A stretch of DNA of 64,000 bases from Thiobius zoothamnicola (GTDB lineage: Bacteria > Pseudomonadota > Gammaproteobacteria > Chromatiales > Chromatiaceae): assembly GCA_963678215.1 (NCBI GenBank), contig OY782758.1, positions 496,001 through 560,000 on the forward strand. The letters are read 5' to 3'. The notes under the pieces are model-generated. The model ran no database searches, had not been told where the DNA came from, and saw only the letters and a list, made by a program, of their open reading frames with translations. The translations under genes were made by a program, and so were the position numbers. Positions 53,071 to 62,609 of the stretch are shown here, one piece after another. Numbering within the stretch: position 1 is the stretch's first letter; every line of letters starts with the position of its first letter.

Positions 53071-53814
53071 TCACGCAGGATTGGGAAAATCAATAAATTG
53101 ATGCTCTATGGCAAAATGCCCTGCCACCTCATCGCCCAACGCCTGGACGCCATATTTTTCTGTTGCATGATGGCCTGCCGCAAAATAGCTGATGCCTAAC
53201 TCATGAGCTTGATGCAGGGTTTGTTCCGAAATCTCACCGCTGATAAACGCATCATAACCAGCCATTGCCGCTTGCGTAATGGCGCTTTGCGCCGCACCTG
53301 TACACCAGGCAATGCGTTGAATATTCGATGACGCATCAATTACGATTGGCGTTCTACCCAGTTTCGCATGTAATAAATCCGCCAAAGCCCGGGCTAACAT
53401 AAACCGATCCAAATCAGCGCCCCAAATCAATGATTCATGTGCAATGGGTTTGCCGCGCAACCCCAGTAGTCGTCCTAAACGCGCATTGTTACCCAATTCA
53501 GGATGCGCATCCAACGGCAAATGATAAGCCAGTAAGCTGATATTTGCTTTCATCAACTGCTGAATCCGCCGACCTTTCATGCCAATCAGCGGCGCGGCCT
53601 CATTTTTCCAAAAATAGCCATGATGAACGAGTAACAGATCAGCGTGCTGCGCAATCGCTGCCTCAATCAAAGCCAGACTCGCGGTGACGCCAGAAATGAT
53701 TTTCTGCACGTCAGTCCCCGCTTCAACCTGCAAACCGTTTGGGCAATAATCTTTAAATTGATCAATTGCCAAACGTTGGTCGCAATACATCGCAATATCT
53801 TGTAACAAGGCCAT
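53071..53814 (-). CDS. Nif3-like dinuclear metal centre protein (YbgI family)
   Basis: The 247-residue protein has the Nif3 metal-binding blocks LLLVHHGYFWKNE, AYHLPLDAHPELGNNARLG and the late FAAGHHATEKYGVQAL. Family members form toroidal hexamers; YbgI-type proteins have been linked to GTP cyclohydrolase-like chemistry, but the role is not settled. It lies 5 bases after the next upstream gene, in a string after cysS. Confidence 0.92.
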   Translation of the reverse strand: MALLQDIAMYCDQRLAIDQFKDYCPNGLQVEAGTDVQKIISGVTASLALIEAAIAQHADLLLVHHGYFWKNEAAPLIGMKGRRIQQLMKANISLLAYHLPLDAHPELGNNARLGRLLGLRGKPIAHESLIWGADLDRFMLARALADLLHAKLGRTPIVIDASSNIQRIAWCTGAAQSAITQAAMAGYDAFISGEISEQTLHQAHELGISYFAAGHHATEKYGVQALGDEVAGHFAIEHQFIDFPNPA

Positions 53815-53819
53815 GCGTA

Positions 53820-54167
53820 TTATCCCTGAAGCAACCAGGCAAGACTGAATTGAGCCGGTAAACCGTTAATTTTACGTAATGCGTTCTGATAGGCATACGG
53901 CTCGACATGGCCTTCCACCGCATTGGGGAAAATCATTTCCAACATCACTTGATCCTCACCATCCAGATACAACTGCAATATCGTATCGTTAGTATCAATA
54001 ATGCCGATGAAGCTGTCCGCATGCTGCAAAATGCGCTCCGCCAATTCAGGAATATTCATGAGCAGCATGGATTGAGGATTCGTTGAGGCAACGGCCTGCC
54101 CATTCAATTCATCCCGGTAAAATACCTTGAAAACGCGTTGTTGGATTTTATGGAGCGGTTTAGCCAT
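53820..54167 (-). CDS. Unknown small cytoplasmic protein
   Basis: The 115-residue protein (MAKPLHKIQQRVFKVFYRDE at the start) has no signal or membrane segment. The middle, SFIGIIDTNDTILQLYLDGEDQVMLEMI, looks like beta strands. I recognise no family. Its ATG overlaps the cysS stop by one base (TAATG), so it is translated with cysS, and it is 5 bases before the Nif3-like gene. Confidence 0.75.
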   Translation of the reverse strand: MAKPLHKIQQRVFKVFYRDELNGQAVASTNPQSMLLMNIPELAERILQHADSFIGIIDTNDTILQLYLDGEDQVMLEMIFPNAVEGHVEPYAYQNALRKINGLPAQFSLAWLLQG

Positions 54168-55537
54168 TAGCCTCGCCGCCAAGTAGTACCCGCCGGACTG
54201 TCTTCCAGCAGAATATTCATCCCTTGCAACTGATCACGCAGACGGTCCGCTTCAGCCCAGTTTTTATTGGCTTTTGCGGCGGTTCGTTGAGCGATCAGCG
54301 CATCAATGGCTTCATCGTCTGCCATGTCGCCCCGCAGATAATTTTCTGGATCATCCTGCAGAATGCCCAGAATAGCGCCCATTTGCTTCAGCGCCGCCGC
54401 AAGCGCCGCTGCGCGCCCTATATCTTCCTGGCGCAACCGGTTGATTTCGCGCGCCAATGCAAACATCGCGGCGAGCGCCTCTGGCGTATTGAAGTCATCT
54501 GACATTGCCGCATCAAATTTTTGCTTGAATGGCGTATCGTCAACGGGTTGGGCGCTCGGCAAGCCACGCATCGCCGTATAAAAACGGGTCAAAGCGCCGC
54601 GCGCATTATCAAGCTGTTCATCACTGTAATTCAGTGGGCTGCGATAATGGCTGGTCAAAATGAAATAACGCACCTCTTCCGCACGATAACGCGCCAGCAC
54701 CTCGCGCACCGTAAAAAAGTTGCCCAATGATTTGGACATCTTTTCATCATTGATGCGTACAAAACCATTGTGCATCCAATATTTCACAAAGGGATGGCCC
54801 GTCGCGCCCTCAGACTGGGCGATTTCATTTTCGTGATGCGGAAACAATAAATCCGCGCCGCCGCCATGAATATCAAATGAATCACCCAAGGCCTGGGTGG
54901 ACATGGCGGAACATTCGATATGCCAACCAGGCCGACCATTGCCCCAGGGCGAAGGCCAATAAGGTTCATCCGGCTTGGCGGATTTCCACAAAGCAAAATC
55001 CAGCGGATCACGCTTTAACTCACCGGGTTCAACACGCGCCCCGGCTTTTAAATCGTCAATTGATTTGCCAGATAATTTCCCATAATCAGGAAAACTGGCG
55101 ACCTGATAATACACATCGCCATTATCAACAACATACGCATGGCCACGCTCAATCAGGCGCTCCACCATCGCAATGATTTGCGCAATATGATCTGTCGCTT
55201 TTGGCTCAACCGTTGGGCGCAACACACCTAATGCGTCAGCATCCTCATGCATCGCCTGAATAAAACGTTCGGTCAGTTGTTCAAAAGGTTCGCCCTGCTC
55301 ATTGGCGCGCCGAATGATTTTGTCATCAATATCCGTGATATTGCGGATGTAAGTCACTTCATAGCCCAATGTTTGCAGGTAACGATACACCACATCAAAC
55401 GCCACCATGACCCGGGCATGACCAAGATGGCATAAATCATAGACGGTCATACCGCAGACATATAAATTGACCTTGCCCGCCTGTAATGGCGTGAAAACCT
55501 CTTTTTTACCCGATAAATCATTGTGCAGTTTGAGCAT
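54167..55537 (-). CDS. cysS: Cysteinyl-tRNA synthetase
   Basis: CysS charges tRNA-Cys. The 456-residue class I synthetase has the zinc/active-site Cys28 in YVCGMTVYDLCHLGHARV, the HIGH-type motif HLGH (37-40), GWHIECSAMS with a zinc cysteine, FPHHENEIAQSE, and KMSKSLGNFF. Length is normal for the family. It overlaps the following unknown gene by one base. Confidence 0.97.
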   Translation of the reverse strand: MLKLHNDLSGKKEVFTPLQAGKVNLYVCGMTVYDLCHLGHARVMVAFDVVYRYLQTLGYEVTYIRNITDIDDKIIRRANEQGEPFEQLTERFIQAMHEDADALGVLRPTVEPKATDHIAQIIAMVERLIERGHAYVVDNGDVYYQVASFPDYGKLSGKSIDDLKAGARVEPGELKRDPLDFALWKSAKPDEPYWPSPWGNGRPGWHIECSAMSTQALGDSFDIHGGGADLLFPHHENEIAQSEGATGHPFVKYWMHNGFVRINDEKMSKSLGNFFTVREVLARYRAEEVRYFILTSHYRSPLNYSDEQLDNARGALTRFYTAMRGLPSAQPVDDTPFKQKFDAAMSDDFNTPEALAAMFALAREINRLRQEDIGRAAALAAALKQMGAILGILQDDPENYLRGDMADDEAIDALIAQRTAAKANKNWAEADRLRDQLQGMNILLEDSPAGTTWRRG

Positions 55538-55627
55538 GAAGATAAAGCCGCCAGTAACAAAAGTGGGTTATTCTAGTGATTCATGACCAAGATTCAAAAC
55601 CCTTCCCGATTTCCATAGGAAAACCAC

Positions 55628-56200
55628 ATGCGGCAATTCTTTTACATCGCTTTATTGGCGGTCTGCCTCACGGGTGCGGCCCTGGCCTCTCAGCCCGCTG
55701 TTCTCATCAGTACGAATCAAGGCGATATCACCTTGGTGTTGAATCAGGAAAAAGCGCCGAAAACAGTCGCCAATTTCCTCCGCTACGTGGATGAGGGTTT
55801 TTACAATGGCACAGTTTTCCATCGCGTGATTAAAAACTTCATGATTCAAGGCGGCGGCCTGACGCCAGATTTGAAAAAGAAAAACACGCATGATCCGGTT
55901 GAGAATGAAGCCGCCAATGGATTGAAAAATGCGCGCGGCAGCATCGCCATGGCGCGCACTAACCGTCCGCATTCCGCCACGGCGCAATTCTTTATCAATC
56001 ACCGGAACAACCCGAATCTGGATTACCCAAGCTTTGATGGCTGGGGCTATGCCGTGTTTGGCAAAGTCACTCAGGGTATGGACGTTGTCGATAAAATCGC
56101 CGCCAGTAAAACGCATTTCCAGGCTGGACGCGCCGATGTGCCGACGCCTCCTATCCTGATTCAATCCATTAAACGTTTAACCACACAGGAAACGCAATGA
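55628..56200 (+). CDS. ppiA: Exported cyclophilin-type peptidyl-prolyl isomerase
   Basis: The 190-residue protein has a Sec signal (MRQFFYIALLAVCLTGAALA) and a cyclophilin domain with FHRVIKNFMIQGGG, SIAMARTNRPHSATAQFFIN and GWGYAVFGKV. It should act on proline bonds in the periplasm. It overlaps the next, cytoplasmic cyclophilin gene by 4 bases, giving a pair that serves both compartments. SD-like AGGA lies before ATG 55628 (CATAGGAAAACCACATG). Confidence 0.94.
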   Translation: MRQFFYIALLAVCLTGAALASQPAVLISTNQGDITLVLNQEKAPKTVANFLRYVDEGFYNGTVFHRVIKNFMIQGGGLTPDLKKKNTHDPVENEAANGLKNARGSIAMARTNRPHSATAQFFINHRNNPNLDYPSFDGWGYAVFGKVTQGMDVVDKIAASKTHFQAGRADVPTPPILIQSIKRLTTQETQ

Positions 56201-56694
56201 TCACGTTTAAAACCAACATGGGCGATATCGTCATCGAATTAAATCATCAGGCCGCGCCTGAAACCTGCGCTAATTTTGAGCAATATGTCCGTGACGGCCA
56301 TTATGACAACACCATTTTTCATCGTGTCATTAATAATTTCATGATCCAGGGCGGCGGATTTATGGCGGACATGACGCAAAAACCGACGCGCGACCCCATC
56401 AAGAATGAAGCGAATAATGGCTTGAAAAATGAAACTGGTAGCATCGCCATGGCCCGCACCCCCGAACCGCATTCCGCTTCAGCCCAATTTTTTATTAACG
56501 TGAAAAACAATGATTTTCTAGACTATCCGGGCCAGGATGGTTGGGGGTATTGCGTATTCGGCAAAGTCATTGAAGGCATGAATATCGTGAACGCGATGAA
56601 AACTGTCGAAACCAGCCATCAGTCAGGACATGCTGATGTACCGGTAGAACCCATTGTGGTTGAGTCAGCAACTATGGCTAAAGACGCCGAATAA
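56197..56694 (+). CDS. ppiB: Cytoplasmic cyclophilin-type peptidyl-prolyl isomerase
   Basis: The 165-residue protein lacks a signal and has the same cyclophilin core as its neighbour (FHRVINNFMIQGGG, SIAMARTPEPHSASAQFFIN, GWGYCVFGKV). ATG 56197 overlaps the ppiA stop (ATGA). A GC-rich hairpin follows. The pair probably arose by duplication. Confidence 0.95.
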   Translation: MITFKTNMGDIVIELNHQAAPETCANFEQYVRDGHYDNTIFHRVINNFMIQGGGFMADMTQKPTRDPIKNEANNGLKNETGSIAMARTPEPHSASAQFFINVKNNDFLDYPGQDGWGYCVFGKVIEGMNIVNAMKTVETSHQSGHADVPVEPIVVESATMAKDAE

Positions 56695-56701
56695 GTCGTC
56701 A

Positions 56702-56724
56702 CGCTCCCGCAGGACGCGGGAGCG
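56702..56724 (+). terminator. GC-rich hairpin after ppiB
   Basis: CGCTCCCGC (56702-56710) pairs perfectly with GCGGGAGCG (56716-56724) over a 5-base loop, 8 bases after the ppiB stop. No clear T-run follows. Confidence 0.5.
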
Positions 56725-56794
56725 CGCGACAAACAAGGTGGTACCATATCCAGAACTCATCAAAACTCATTTTCCAGCCGCTGAATTAACACAC

Positions 56795-57805
56795 TCATAA
56801 GCGATCAAAAATTGAACCCATAGATGGGCTAAAAAGTTTATGATAAAGCTTTGTTGCGTAAGCATCTGTCATTCCTGAAATATAATCGCATATTATCCGC
56901 GCTCTGTTACCACTTCCCTCATATTCAGCATATGTTGATTTCGGCAACAATCTATCTGGATTTTCGCTTAATACCTCAAATAATCTAAGCACAATTTTCT
57001 GCCCTTTGTACTCTAATGCTTGCACTTCTGGCTTACGAATCACTTCTTCAGCAACATATTTCTTGAGCAGTTCAAGAGTGCTTACTGCTGGTTCCTTCAT
57101 CGTTGCTTGATACCTCAGCAAAGGGTGAATGAATTTCTTATTCACATCAATATCAATGTTCTTTATGAAGTAATTCACAAGTTGACTGACAGCAAATTTT
57201 CGCTCTCTATTTTTCTTTGAGAATAACTTCTCATTTAAGAAGCAAATTCTTTCTTTAATCTCACAATAAGGATCTAATTTATCGACAACATTATCCTGCC
57301 ACGTCTTCTCAGACACCAGTTGAAGTTCGAGTGCATCTTCTAAATCATGGACGCCATAAGCAATATCATCTGCTAATTCCATGAGAGTTGTATCAAAACT
57401 TTTATGAATCGTCCTAAAATGTTTTGAGCCAGAATTATCTACTGATCTGAATCTTTCTTTATCCAGGTCATTGAAAGGGGATATAATCCATTCTAGGACA
57501 TCCATTTCATCATCATGGATACATTTCGGTGGTTTAGCCCAATCTATATTAGTCTGAGATAAATTCTCAGATATTTTATAATTATTGGTATACCTATGAA
57601 TAGCAGGATACTTAAGTAAGCCAAGCATCGTGCGACAAGTTAAATCTAACCCATGATCCTTCGAATATTCCCCCAACCGTGAAACAATTCTTAACGTCTG
57701 GCCATTACCCTCGAAACCACCGTGACTTCTCATAAAATAATTTAGCGCCACTTCCCCACCATGGCCAAAAGGCGGATGACCAATATCATGACTTAAGCAA
57801 ATGGC
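56795..57805 (-). pseudogene. dGTPase-like HD hydrolase, 3' part, cut off by an IS element
   Basis: This is the C-terminal three quarters of a deoxyguanosine triphosphate triphosphohydrolase-like protein. It carries the second HD block CLSHDIGHPPFGHGGE, LMELADDIAYGVHDLED and the late GSGNRARIICDYISGMTDAYA. It has no start of its own; the frame runs into the IS3-family element at 57806. The missing N-terminal part is at 59069-59374. Joining the two across the target duplication gives the intact reading LFQIEA-ICLSHDIGH. The family removes triphosphate from dNTPs and some members act in phage defence. The sequence is AT-richer than its neighbours. Confidence 0.9.
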
Positions 57806-57871
57806 TATGATACTCCCCAAAAACTAGACCAAGAAATAAGATAGTTTGGCCAAGCAAAATGGGAGTATCTC

Positions 57872-58162
57872 ATGCCAAACCAACGCAAGCGGCATAACGC
57901 AGCATTTAAAACGAAAGTTGCCCTGGCGGCACTTCGTCAGGACAAAACAACCAATGAGTTGACGACGGAATACGGCGTCCATGCAACTCAGATTCACAAC
58001 TGGAAAAAGCAGGCTTTAGAAGCAATTCCCCAAGCGTTTTCGAGCCAGTCTTCACGTCAGGCACAAGATCGCCAGGCTGAAATTGACAAGTTACATCGCC
58101 AATTGGGACAAGTGATCGCGGAACGGGATTGGTTGAAAAAAAAGTCAACCAGTCTTCACTAA
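57872..58162 (+). CDS. IS3-family transposase OrfA
   Basis: The 96-residue protein has a helix-turn-helix (NELTTEYGVHATQIHNWKKQ) and a leucine-zipper-like tail (AEIDKLHRQLGQVIAERDWL). It binds the element's ends. Near its end, the A8G tract allows a -1 shift into orfB to make the fused OrfAB transposase. Confidence 0.93.
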   Translation: MPNQRKRHNAAFKTKVALAALRQDKTTNELTTEYGVHATQIHNWKKQALEAIPQAFSSQSSRQAQDRQAEIDKLHRQLGQVIAERDWLKKKSTSLH

Positions 58163-59037
58163 AGGAGCGTAAAGCGCTATTGGAACAAGGTTCGGTGTTT
58201 AGTCTACGCCAACAATGTGAGTTGCTGGGGATTAATCGATCCAGTTTGTACTATCGTCCCATGGGTGAAAGTGAGGAAAATTTGCACCTGATGCGTTTGT
58301 TGGATGAGCAATACACACGTACGCCGTATTACGGCGTGCTCAGAATGACGGCCTGGTTGCGCCAACAAGGGTATAAAGTGAATCCCAAGCGGGTGCGTCG
58401 TTTGTTGCGCATAATGGGATTGGAAGCGTTATACCAGAAGCCGAATACCAGCCAGGCTGATCCAGCCCATCAGGTATTCCCTTACTTGCTACGTGGTAAT
58501 CTCATTGAGCGTTGTGATCAAGTGTGGAGTACGGATATCACCTATATTCGGCTAACACATGGGTTTGTCTATCTGATGGCTGTTATCGATTGGTATAGCC
58601 GCTATGTCTTGGGTTGGGCGCTGGGTACGACGCTGGAAGCTGACTTTTGCATTGAAGCCGTTGGCAAGCTGTTGGCGCAAAAACAATGTGACATTTTTAA
58701 CACGGATCAAGGGGCACAATTCACCACGCCGCGTTTTACGCAGCCTTTGCTAGACCAGGGCATTCAGGTCAGCATGGATGGACGCGGGAGAGCATTGGAT
58801 AACATCTTTGTAGAGCGTTTGTGGCGCTCGGTAAAATACGAATACGTGTACTTACAGGATATCCAGACAGTACAAGAGGCCCGGCAAGGATTACGGGATT
58901 ATTTCGAGTTTTATAATCATCAACGGTTGCACCAATCGTTGGGCTATCAAACACCTGCCCAGATTTATCGGGCAGGACAGGTGAATCAGTCAGAATTGAC
59001 GGGTTTTTATCAACCACCTGCTATCTTAATTCGGTAG
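58129..59037 (+). CDS. IS3-family transposase OrfB (DDE catalytic part)
   Basis: The product contains an HTH_21 region (TPYYGVLRMTAWLRQQGYKV) and an integrase core with the DDE triad in VWSTDITYIRL, FNTDQGAQFTT and ALDNIFVERLWRSVKYE, then the K/R-rich YNHQRLHQSLGYQTPAQ end. It overlaps orfA by 34 bases in the -1 frame, and is probably made mainly by frameshift rather than from its own TTG start. Confidence 0.95.
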   Translation: MVEKKVNQSSLKERKALLEQGSVFSLRQQCELLGINRSSLYYRPMGESEENLHLMRLLDEQYTRTPYYGVLRMTAWLRQQGYKVNPKRVRRLLRIMGLEALYQKPNTSQADPAHQVFPYLLRGNLIERCDQVWSTDITYIRLTHGFVYLMAVIDWYSRYVLGWALGTTLEADFCIEAVGKLLAQKQCDIFNTDQGAQFTTPRFTQPLLDQGIQVSMDGRGRALDNIFVERLWRSVKYEYVYLQDIQTVQEARQGLRDYFEFYNHQRLHQSLGYQTPAQIYRAGQVNQSELTGFYQPPAILIR

Positions 59038-59068
59038 TCAATTGGTCTTGACGTTGGGGAGTACCTTA

Positions 59069-59374
59069 GGCCTCTATTTGAAATAATGAAGGCATCCACC
59101 TTTGTATCTCTGAGGATAAGTCTTCACGATTACGTTGATATTCACATATTCCAGAGCCTATTTGAGCAACCTCAAGAGAATGGGTAAGCCGGGTCCTATA
59201 GAAATCATTCTCTCCAATCCCCAGAATTTGGGTTTTGTTTTGGAGACGCCGAAAAGAGGATGAATGAATTATCCGCGCTCTATCTCTTTGCGCATCTCCT
59301 GCATCTTTCGATCCATTAAATGGCTCCATTTCTTTCTTACCTGGGTTTCGACGTTCATGCCACTTGAATTCCAT
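59069..59374 (-). pseudogene. dGTPase-like HD hydrolase, 5' part, cut off by an IS element
   Basis: The N-terminal 100 residues of the interrupted dGTPase-like gene: MEFKWHERRNPGKKE, then RARIIHSSSFRRLQNKTQIL and RTRLTHSLEVAQIG, the first HD-domain histidine block. The frame ends two bases into the IS (TAA at 59068-59066), leaving a truncated product without the catalytic HD pair. Its continuation is at 56795-57805. Confidence 0.9.
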
Positions 59375-59558
59375 TTCTTAAATACCGTTCCATTTTTAAA
59401 GGGATACCGACATTAACATAGGCTCCTCCCTATTGGTAAGATGGCAGACGCAGTCCAGAACCTATCTCAATGGTATATAAGATGAAGCGTTGAGGTTGTC
59501 TTGAAACGACGAAGGGATAAAACCGGGAGTTGAAAAATACCTAACAAACGGAAACGTT

Positions 59559-60365
59559 TTAATCGGTATGGTTTTTCTTCATTCTTGACGCAGATACCAA
59601 ACCACGTTCCGAATTTTCGACAAAATGAATGATGGCCCATTCTTCTGCTGAGTCAGCGTGCCGTCGCAGTTGCTGAAGCATTTCTTGACGCGGCATGCTG
59701 GACGACATCAAAAGTCGGTAGACGCGCTTGATACGATTGCGCTGCGCTGAACTGAAGCCATGTCGTTTCAAACCAACCAGATTCAAACCAACATAACGCG
59801 CTCGCTGACCATTCACCATACAGTAAGGCGGCACATCCTGAACCACGCCAGTCGACCCGCCAATCATGGCATAAGAGCCAATCCGGCAGAATTGATGGAT
59901 AGCGACCGTGCCGGAAACAAATACATGATCACCAATCGTGATATGGCCGCTGATAGCCGCATTATTGGCGATGATATTGTGGTCGCCCAGAATGCAATCA
60001 TGTCCAATATGGGCGGCGTGCATCAGATAATTGTGATGTCCGATGCAGGTGCCCTGCTCCGTTTTCACCCCCCGGCTGATGCTGGTGTTCTCCTGGAAAT
60101 GGTTGTGGTCGCCAATCACCAGAGGCTTGGCTTTATCCGGTGTATAGCCAATATCCTGCGGTTCAGCACCGATAGCCGCGCCTTGGCAAATCCGGTTGTG
60201 CTGACCCAACACAACCCCGGCATATACGCGCACATAACAATCCAGAACACAGTGCGCGCCAATGACAACACCTTGATCAATGATGCAGTAAGGGCCAATG
60301 CTAACGCTGGGATGAATTGTCGCACTATCCGCAACAATCGCCGTTGGATGAATCAAAGTTGACAT
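59559..60365 (-). CDS. lpxA: Acyl-ACP:UDP-N-acetylglucosamine O-acyltransferase
   Basis: LpxA starts lipid A synthesis by acylating UDP-GlcNAc. The 268-residue protein shows left-handed beta-helix hexapeptide repeats from the start (HPTAIVADSATIHPSVSIGP) and the catalytic histidine block YLMHAAHIGHDC, plus GVVQDVPPYCMVNGQRA. ATG 60365 fits the family; the frame can also start at a TTG (60401) that overlaps the purH stop (TTGA). The usual lpxD-fabZ-lpxA-lpxB context is missing, so this may be a second or relocated copy. Confidence 0.9.
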   Translation of the reverse strand: MSTLIHPTAIVADSATIHPSVSIGPYCIIDQGVVIGAHCVLDCYVRVYAGVVLGQHNRICQGAAIGAEPQDIGYTPDKAKPLVIGDHNHFQENTSISRGVKTEQGTCIGHHNYLMHAAHIGHDCILGDHNIIANNAAISGHITIGDHVFVSGTVAIHQFCRIGSYAMIGGSTGVVQDVPPYCMVNGQRARYVGLNLVGLKRHGFSSAQRNRIKRVYRLLMSSSMPRQEMLQQLRRHADSAEEWAIIHFVENSERGLVSASRMKKNHTD

Positions 60366-60397
60366 TTCAATACTGAAGGTCTTTTGCAACACGTCCT

Positions 60398-61960
60398 TCA
60401 ATGGCGGAAATGCCGCATGCCGGTAAACACCATCGCCATGCCATGCGCGTTAGCAGCAGCGATGACTTCTTCGTCCCGCATTGATCCACCAGGCTGAATA
60501 ACGGCGGCAATGCCTGCTTCGGCGGCGCTATCAATACCATCGCGGAATGGGAAAAAGGCGTCAGAAGCCATAACGGCTCCTTCCACTTTAAGACCAGCGT
60601 GCTCGGCTTTAATCGCGGCGATACGCGCTGAATTCACCCGGCTCATCTGGCCGGCGCCAATACCAATCGTCCTTTGCGCCTGGCCATAAACAATGGCGTT
60701 TGATTTAACAAATTTGGCAACCCGCCAAGTAAACAATAGATCCCGCATTTCTTGTTCACTGGGCTCACGCTGAGTCACAACTTTGAGCTCATGATATAAA
60801 GCGCGATCCACATTTTGCATCAACAAACCGCCTTCTACCCGCTTGAAATCAAACCGGTCAATAGGGTTCTCAGCCCATGTGCCAGATTCCAGCAAGCGTA
60901 CATTTTTCTTTTGCGCAATCACTTGCACGGCATCTGGATGCACTTTAGGCGCAATAATCACTTCAACAAACTGGCGCTCGATAATAGATTGTGCCGTTTC
61001 TGAATCGAGTGCTTGGTTAAAAGCGATGATGCCACCAAAAGCGGATTCAGCATCCGTATTGAAGGCGCGGTCATAGGCGTCCAGCAAATGATCGCCATAG
61101 GCGACGCCGCATGGGTTCGCATGTTTGACAATGACGCAAGCCGGTCCCTGATTAAATTGTTTAACGCAGCTCAAAGCCGCGTCCGTATCAGCAATATTAT
61201 TGAATGACAGCGGTTTGCCCTGTAATTGATTCGCGGTGGCGACGCAAGCTTCTGTATAACCTTCTTCGACATAGAAAGCCGCATTCTGATGGGGGTTTTC
61301 GCCATAACGCATGGTTTGCGCCTGACGGTATTGCAGGTTAATGGTATTAGCGAACTCACGTTTACCGCCTTCCGGCTCCATTGACCCTAAATAGCCAGCA
61401 ATTGCTCCATCGTAACGGGCTGTATGTTCAAAAGTTTTGACGGCGAGGCGATAGCATGTCGCTGAGCTGACTGCGCCGCTCATCTGACGCATTTCATCCA
61501 GTACATGCAGGTAATCCGTCGGATCTACAATAACGGCGACATCCTGGTGGTTTTTCGCAGCAGCGCGCAACATGGTCGGGCCGCCAATATCAATATTTTC
61601 AACCGCCAAACTCAGGTCGCAATCCGGTTTGGCGATGGTTTGTTCAAACGGGTATAAGTTAACGGCGACTAAATCAATGCGGCCAATGCCATGCTCCAGC
61701 ATGATATCGTCATCCTGACCCCGGCGTCCCAAAATGCCGCCGTGTATCTTCGGATGCAGCGTTTTCAATCGGCCATCCATCATTTCGGGGAAGCCGGTGT
61801 AATCACCCACTTCCAGCACTGGAACGCTGTTTTCGCGTAATAATCTGGCGGTGCCGCCAGTTGATAAGATTTCCACTCCCGCTTCTGCTAAAGCATAGGC
61901 GAATTCAACAACGCCGGTTTTATCCGATACGCTGATCAGTGCGCGCGTGATTGAGGGCAT
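60398..61960 (-). CDS. purH: Bifunctional AICAR formyltransferase / IMP cyclohydrolase
   Basis: PurH performs the last two steps of purine synthesis. The 520-residue protein has the N-terminal cyclohydrolase domain (ALISVSDKTGVVEFA, LSTGGTARLL, GRLKTLHPKIHGG) and the C-terminal transformylase domain with VIVKHANPCGVA (catalytic Lys-His). ATG 61960 is well placed. lpxA follows immediately on the same strand. Confidence 0.97.
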   Translation of the reverse strand: MPSITRALISVSDKTGVVEFAYALAEAGVEILSTGGTARLLRENSVPVLEVGDYTGFPEMMDGRLKTLHPKIHGGILGRRGQDDDIMLEHGIGRIDLVAVNLYPFEQTIAKPDCDLSLAVENIDIGGPTMLRAAAKNHQDVAVIVDPTDYLHVLDEMRQMSGAVSSATCYRLAVKTFEHTARYDGAIAGYLGSMEPEGGKREFANTINLQYRQAQTMRYGENPHQNAAFYVEEGYTEACVATANQLQGKPLSFNNIADTDAALSCVKQFNQGPACVIVKHANPCGVAYGDHLLDAYDRAFNTDAESAFGGIIAFNQALDSETAQSIIERQFVEVIIAPKVHPDAVQVIAQKKNVRLLESGTWAENPIDRFDFKRVEGGLLMQNVDRALYHELKVVTQREPSEQEMRDLLFTWRVAKFVKSNAIVYGQAQRTIGIGAGQMSRVNSARIAAIKAEHAGLKVEGAVMASDAFFPFRDGIDSAAEAGIAAVIQPGGSMRDEEVIAAANAHGMAMVFTGMRHFRH

Positions 61961-62048
61961 AATGAAATAACCTTAATACAGCAAAGTTTGAATTGTATCG
62001 ACATTACAAAATTATTGCAGAATTAAATCGGTATTCCCCGCCGATGTC

Positions 62049-62609
62049 CTAAATTGAATTTTTATGGCAAAGATGCAAAACCGGGCCTTTGGAGTCGTAT
62101 AACTCATGGCTGAGAAACTGTCTTTTTGACTGGATCCAGTCAATGACGGCTTCACTTTCATCCAGTCCGCCGCCATGTGATCGGTAGGCTATGATTGATA
62201 ATATCCCACCCGGCTTAAGCAAACAGAGACTCTGCTCAAGCGCCGGAATGGTCGCATCAGGTCGCGTGATCATGGATTTATCACTATGTGGCAAATACCC
62301 CAGGTTGAACATAATAACCGCCACAGCGCCATGCCAAATTGATGGCGTATGTGCCTGTATCGCCTCGTGGCTGTTGTGGCATAAAGTCACCCGCTCCTGC
62401 AAATGCACCGCCGATAAACGGGATGCTGTGGCTTTTATCGCCTGAGTCTGGATATCGAAAGCATAAACATGCCCTGCAGTGCCGACGTTCTCCGCCAGAA
62501 ATACGGTGTCATGTCCATTGCCTGCTGTTGCGTCAATCACCCGGTCACCAGAATGCAATTGGCGCGCAATTTTGCTGTGGGCGATCTGGGTCAGTGGTTG
62601 GTGATTCAT
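62049..62609 (-). CDS. MnmM/YtqB-type tRNA methyltransferase
   Basis: The 186-residue protein starts LTQIAHSKIARQLHSGDRVI, with SAM motif DATAGNGHDTVFLAENVG and the YtqB-family VYAFDIQTQAIKAT, MFNLGYLPHSDKS and SIIAYRSHGGGLDE. YtqB-type proteins (MnmM) methylate nm5(s2)U to mnm5(s2)U at the tRNA wobble position, replacing the methyltransferase half of MnmC. Its ATG overlaps the stop of the FAD oxidase gene by 4 bases, so the two are made together. The family function is best known from Gram-positive bacteria. Confidence 0.82.
   Translation of the reverse strand: MNHQPLTQIAHSKIARQLHSGDRVIDATAGNGHDTVFLAENVGTAGHVYAFDIQTQAIKATASRLSAVHLQERVTLCHNSHEAIQAHTPSIWHGAVAVIMFNLGYLPHSDKSMITRPDATIPALEQSLCLLKPGGILSIIAYRSHGGGLDESEAVIDWIQSKRQFLSHELYDSKGPVLHLCHKNSI

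Larger units (their letters stand above)
57806..59068 (+). mobile_element. IS3-family insertion sequence, 1263 bp, with 3-bp target duplication
   Basis: The ends are imperfect inverted repeats: left TATGATACTCCCCAA and right (reverse complement) TAAGGTACTCCCCAA, with GACCAA shared further in. GGC occurs just outside both ends (57803-57805 and 59069-59071) and is a 3-bp target duplication, normal for IS3. Inside are orfA and orfB in a -1 frame relation, with an A8G slippery tract at 58136-58144. Both frames are intact and the three DDE residues are present, so it looks active and its insertion recent. It split a dGTPase gene. Confidence 0.93.
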
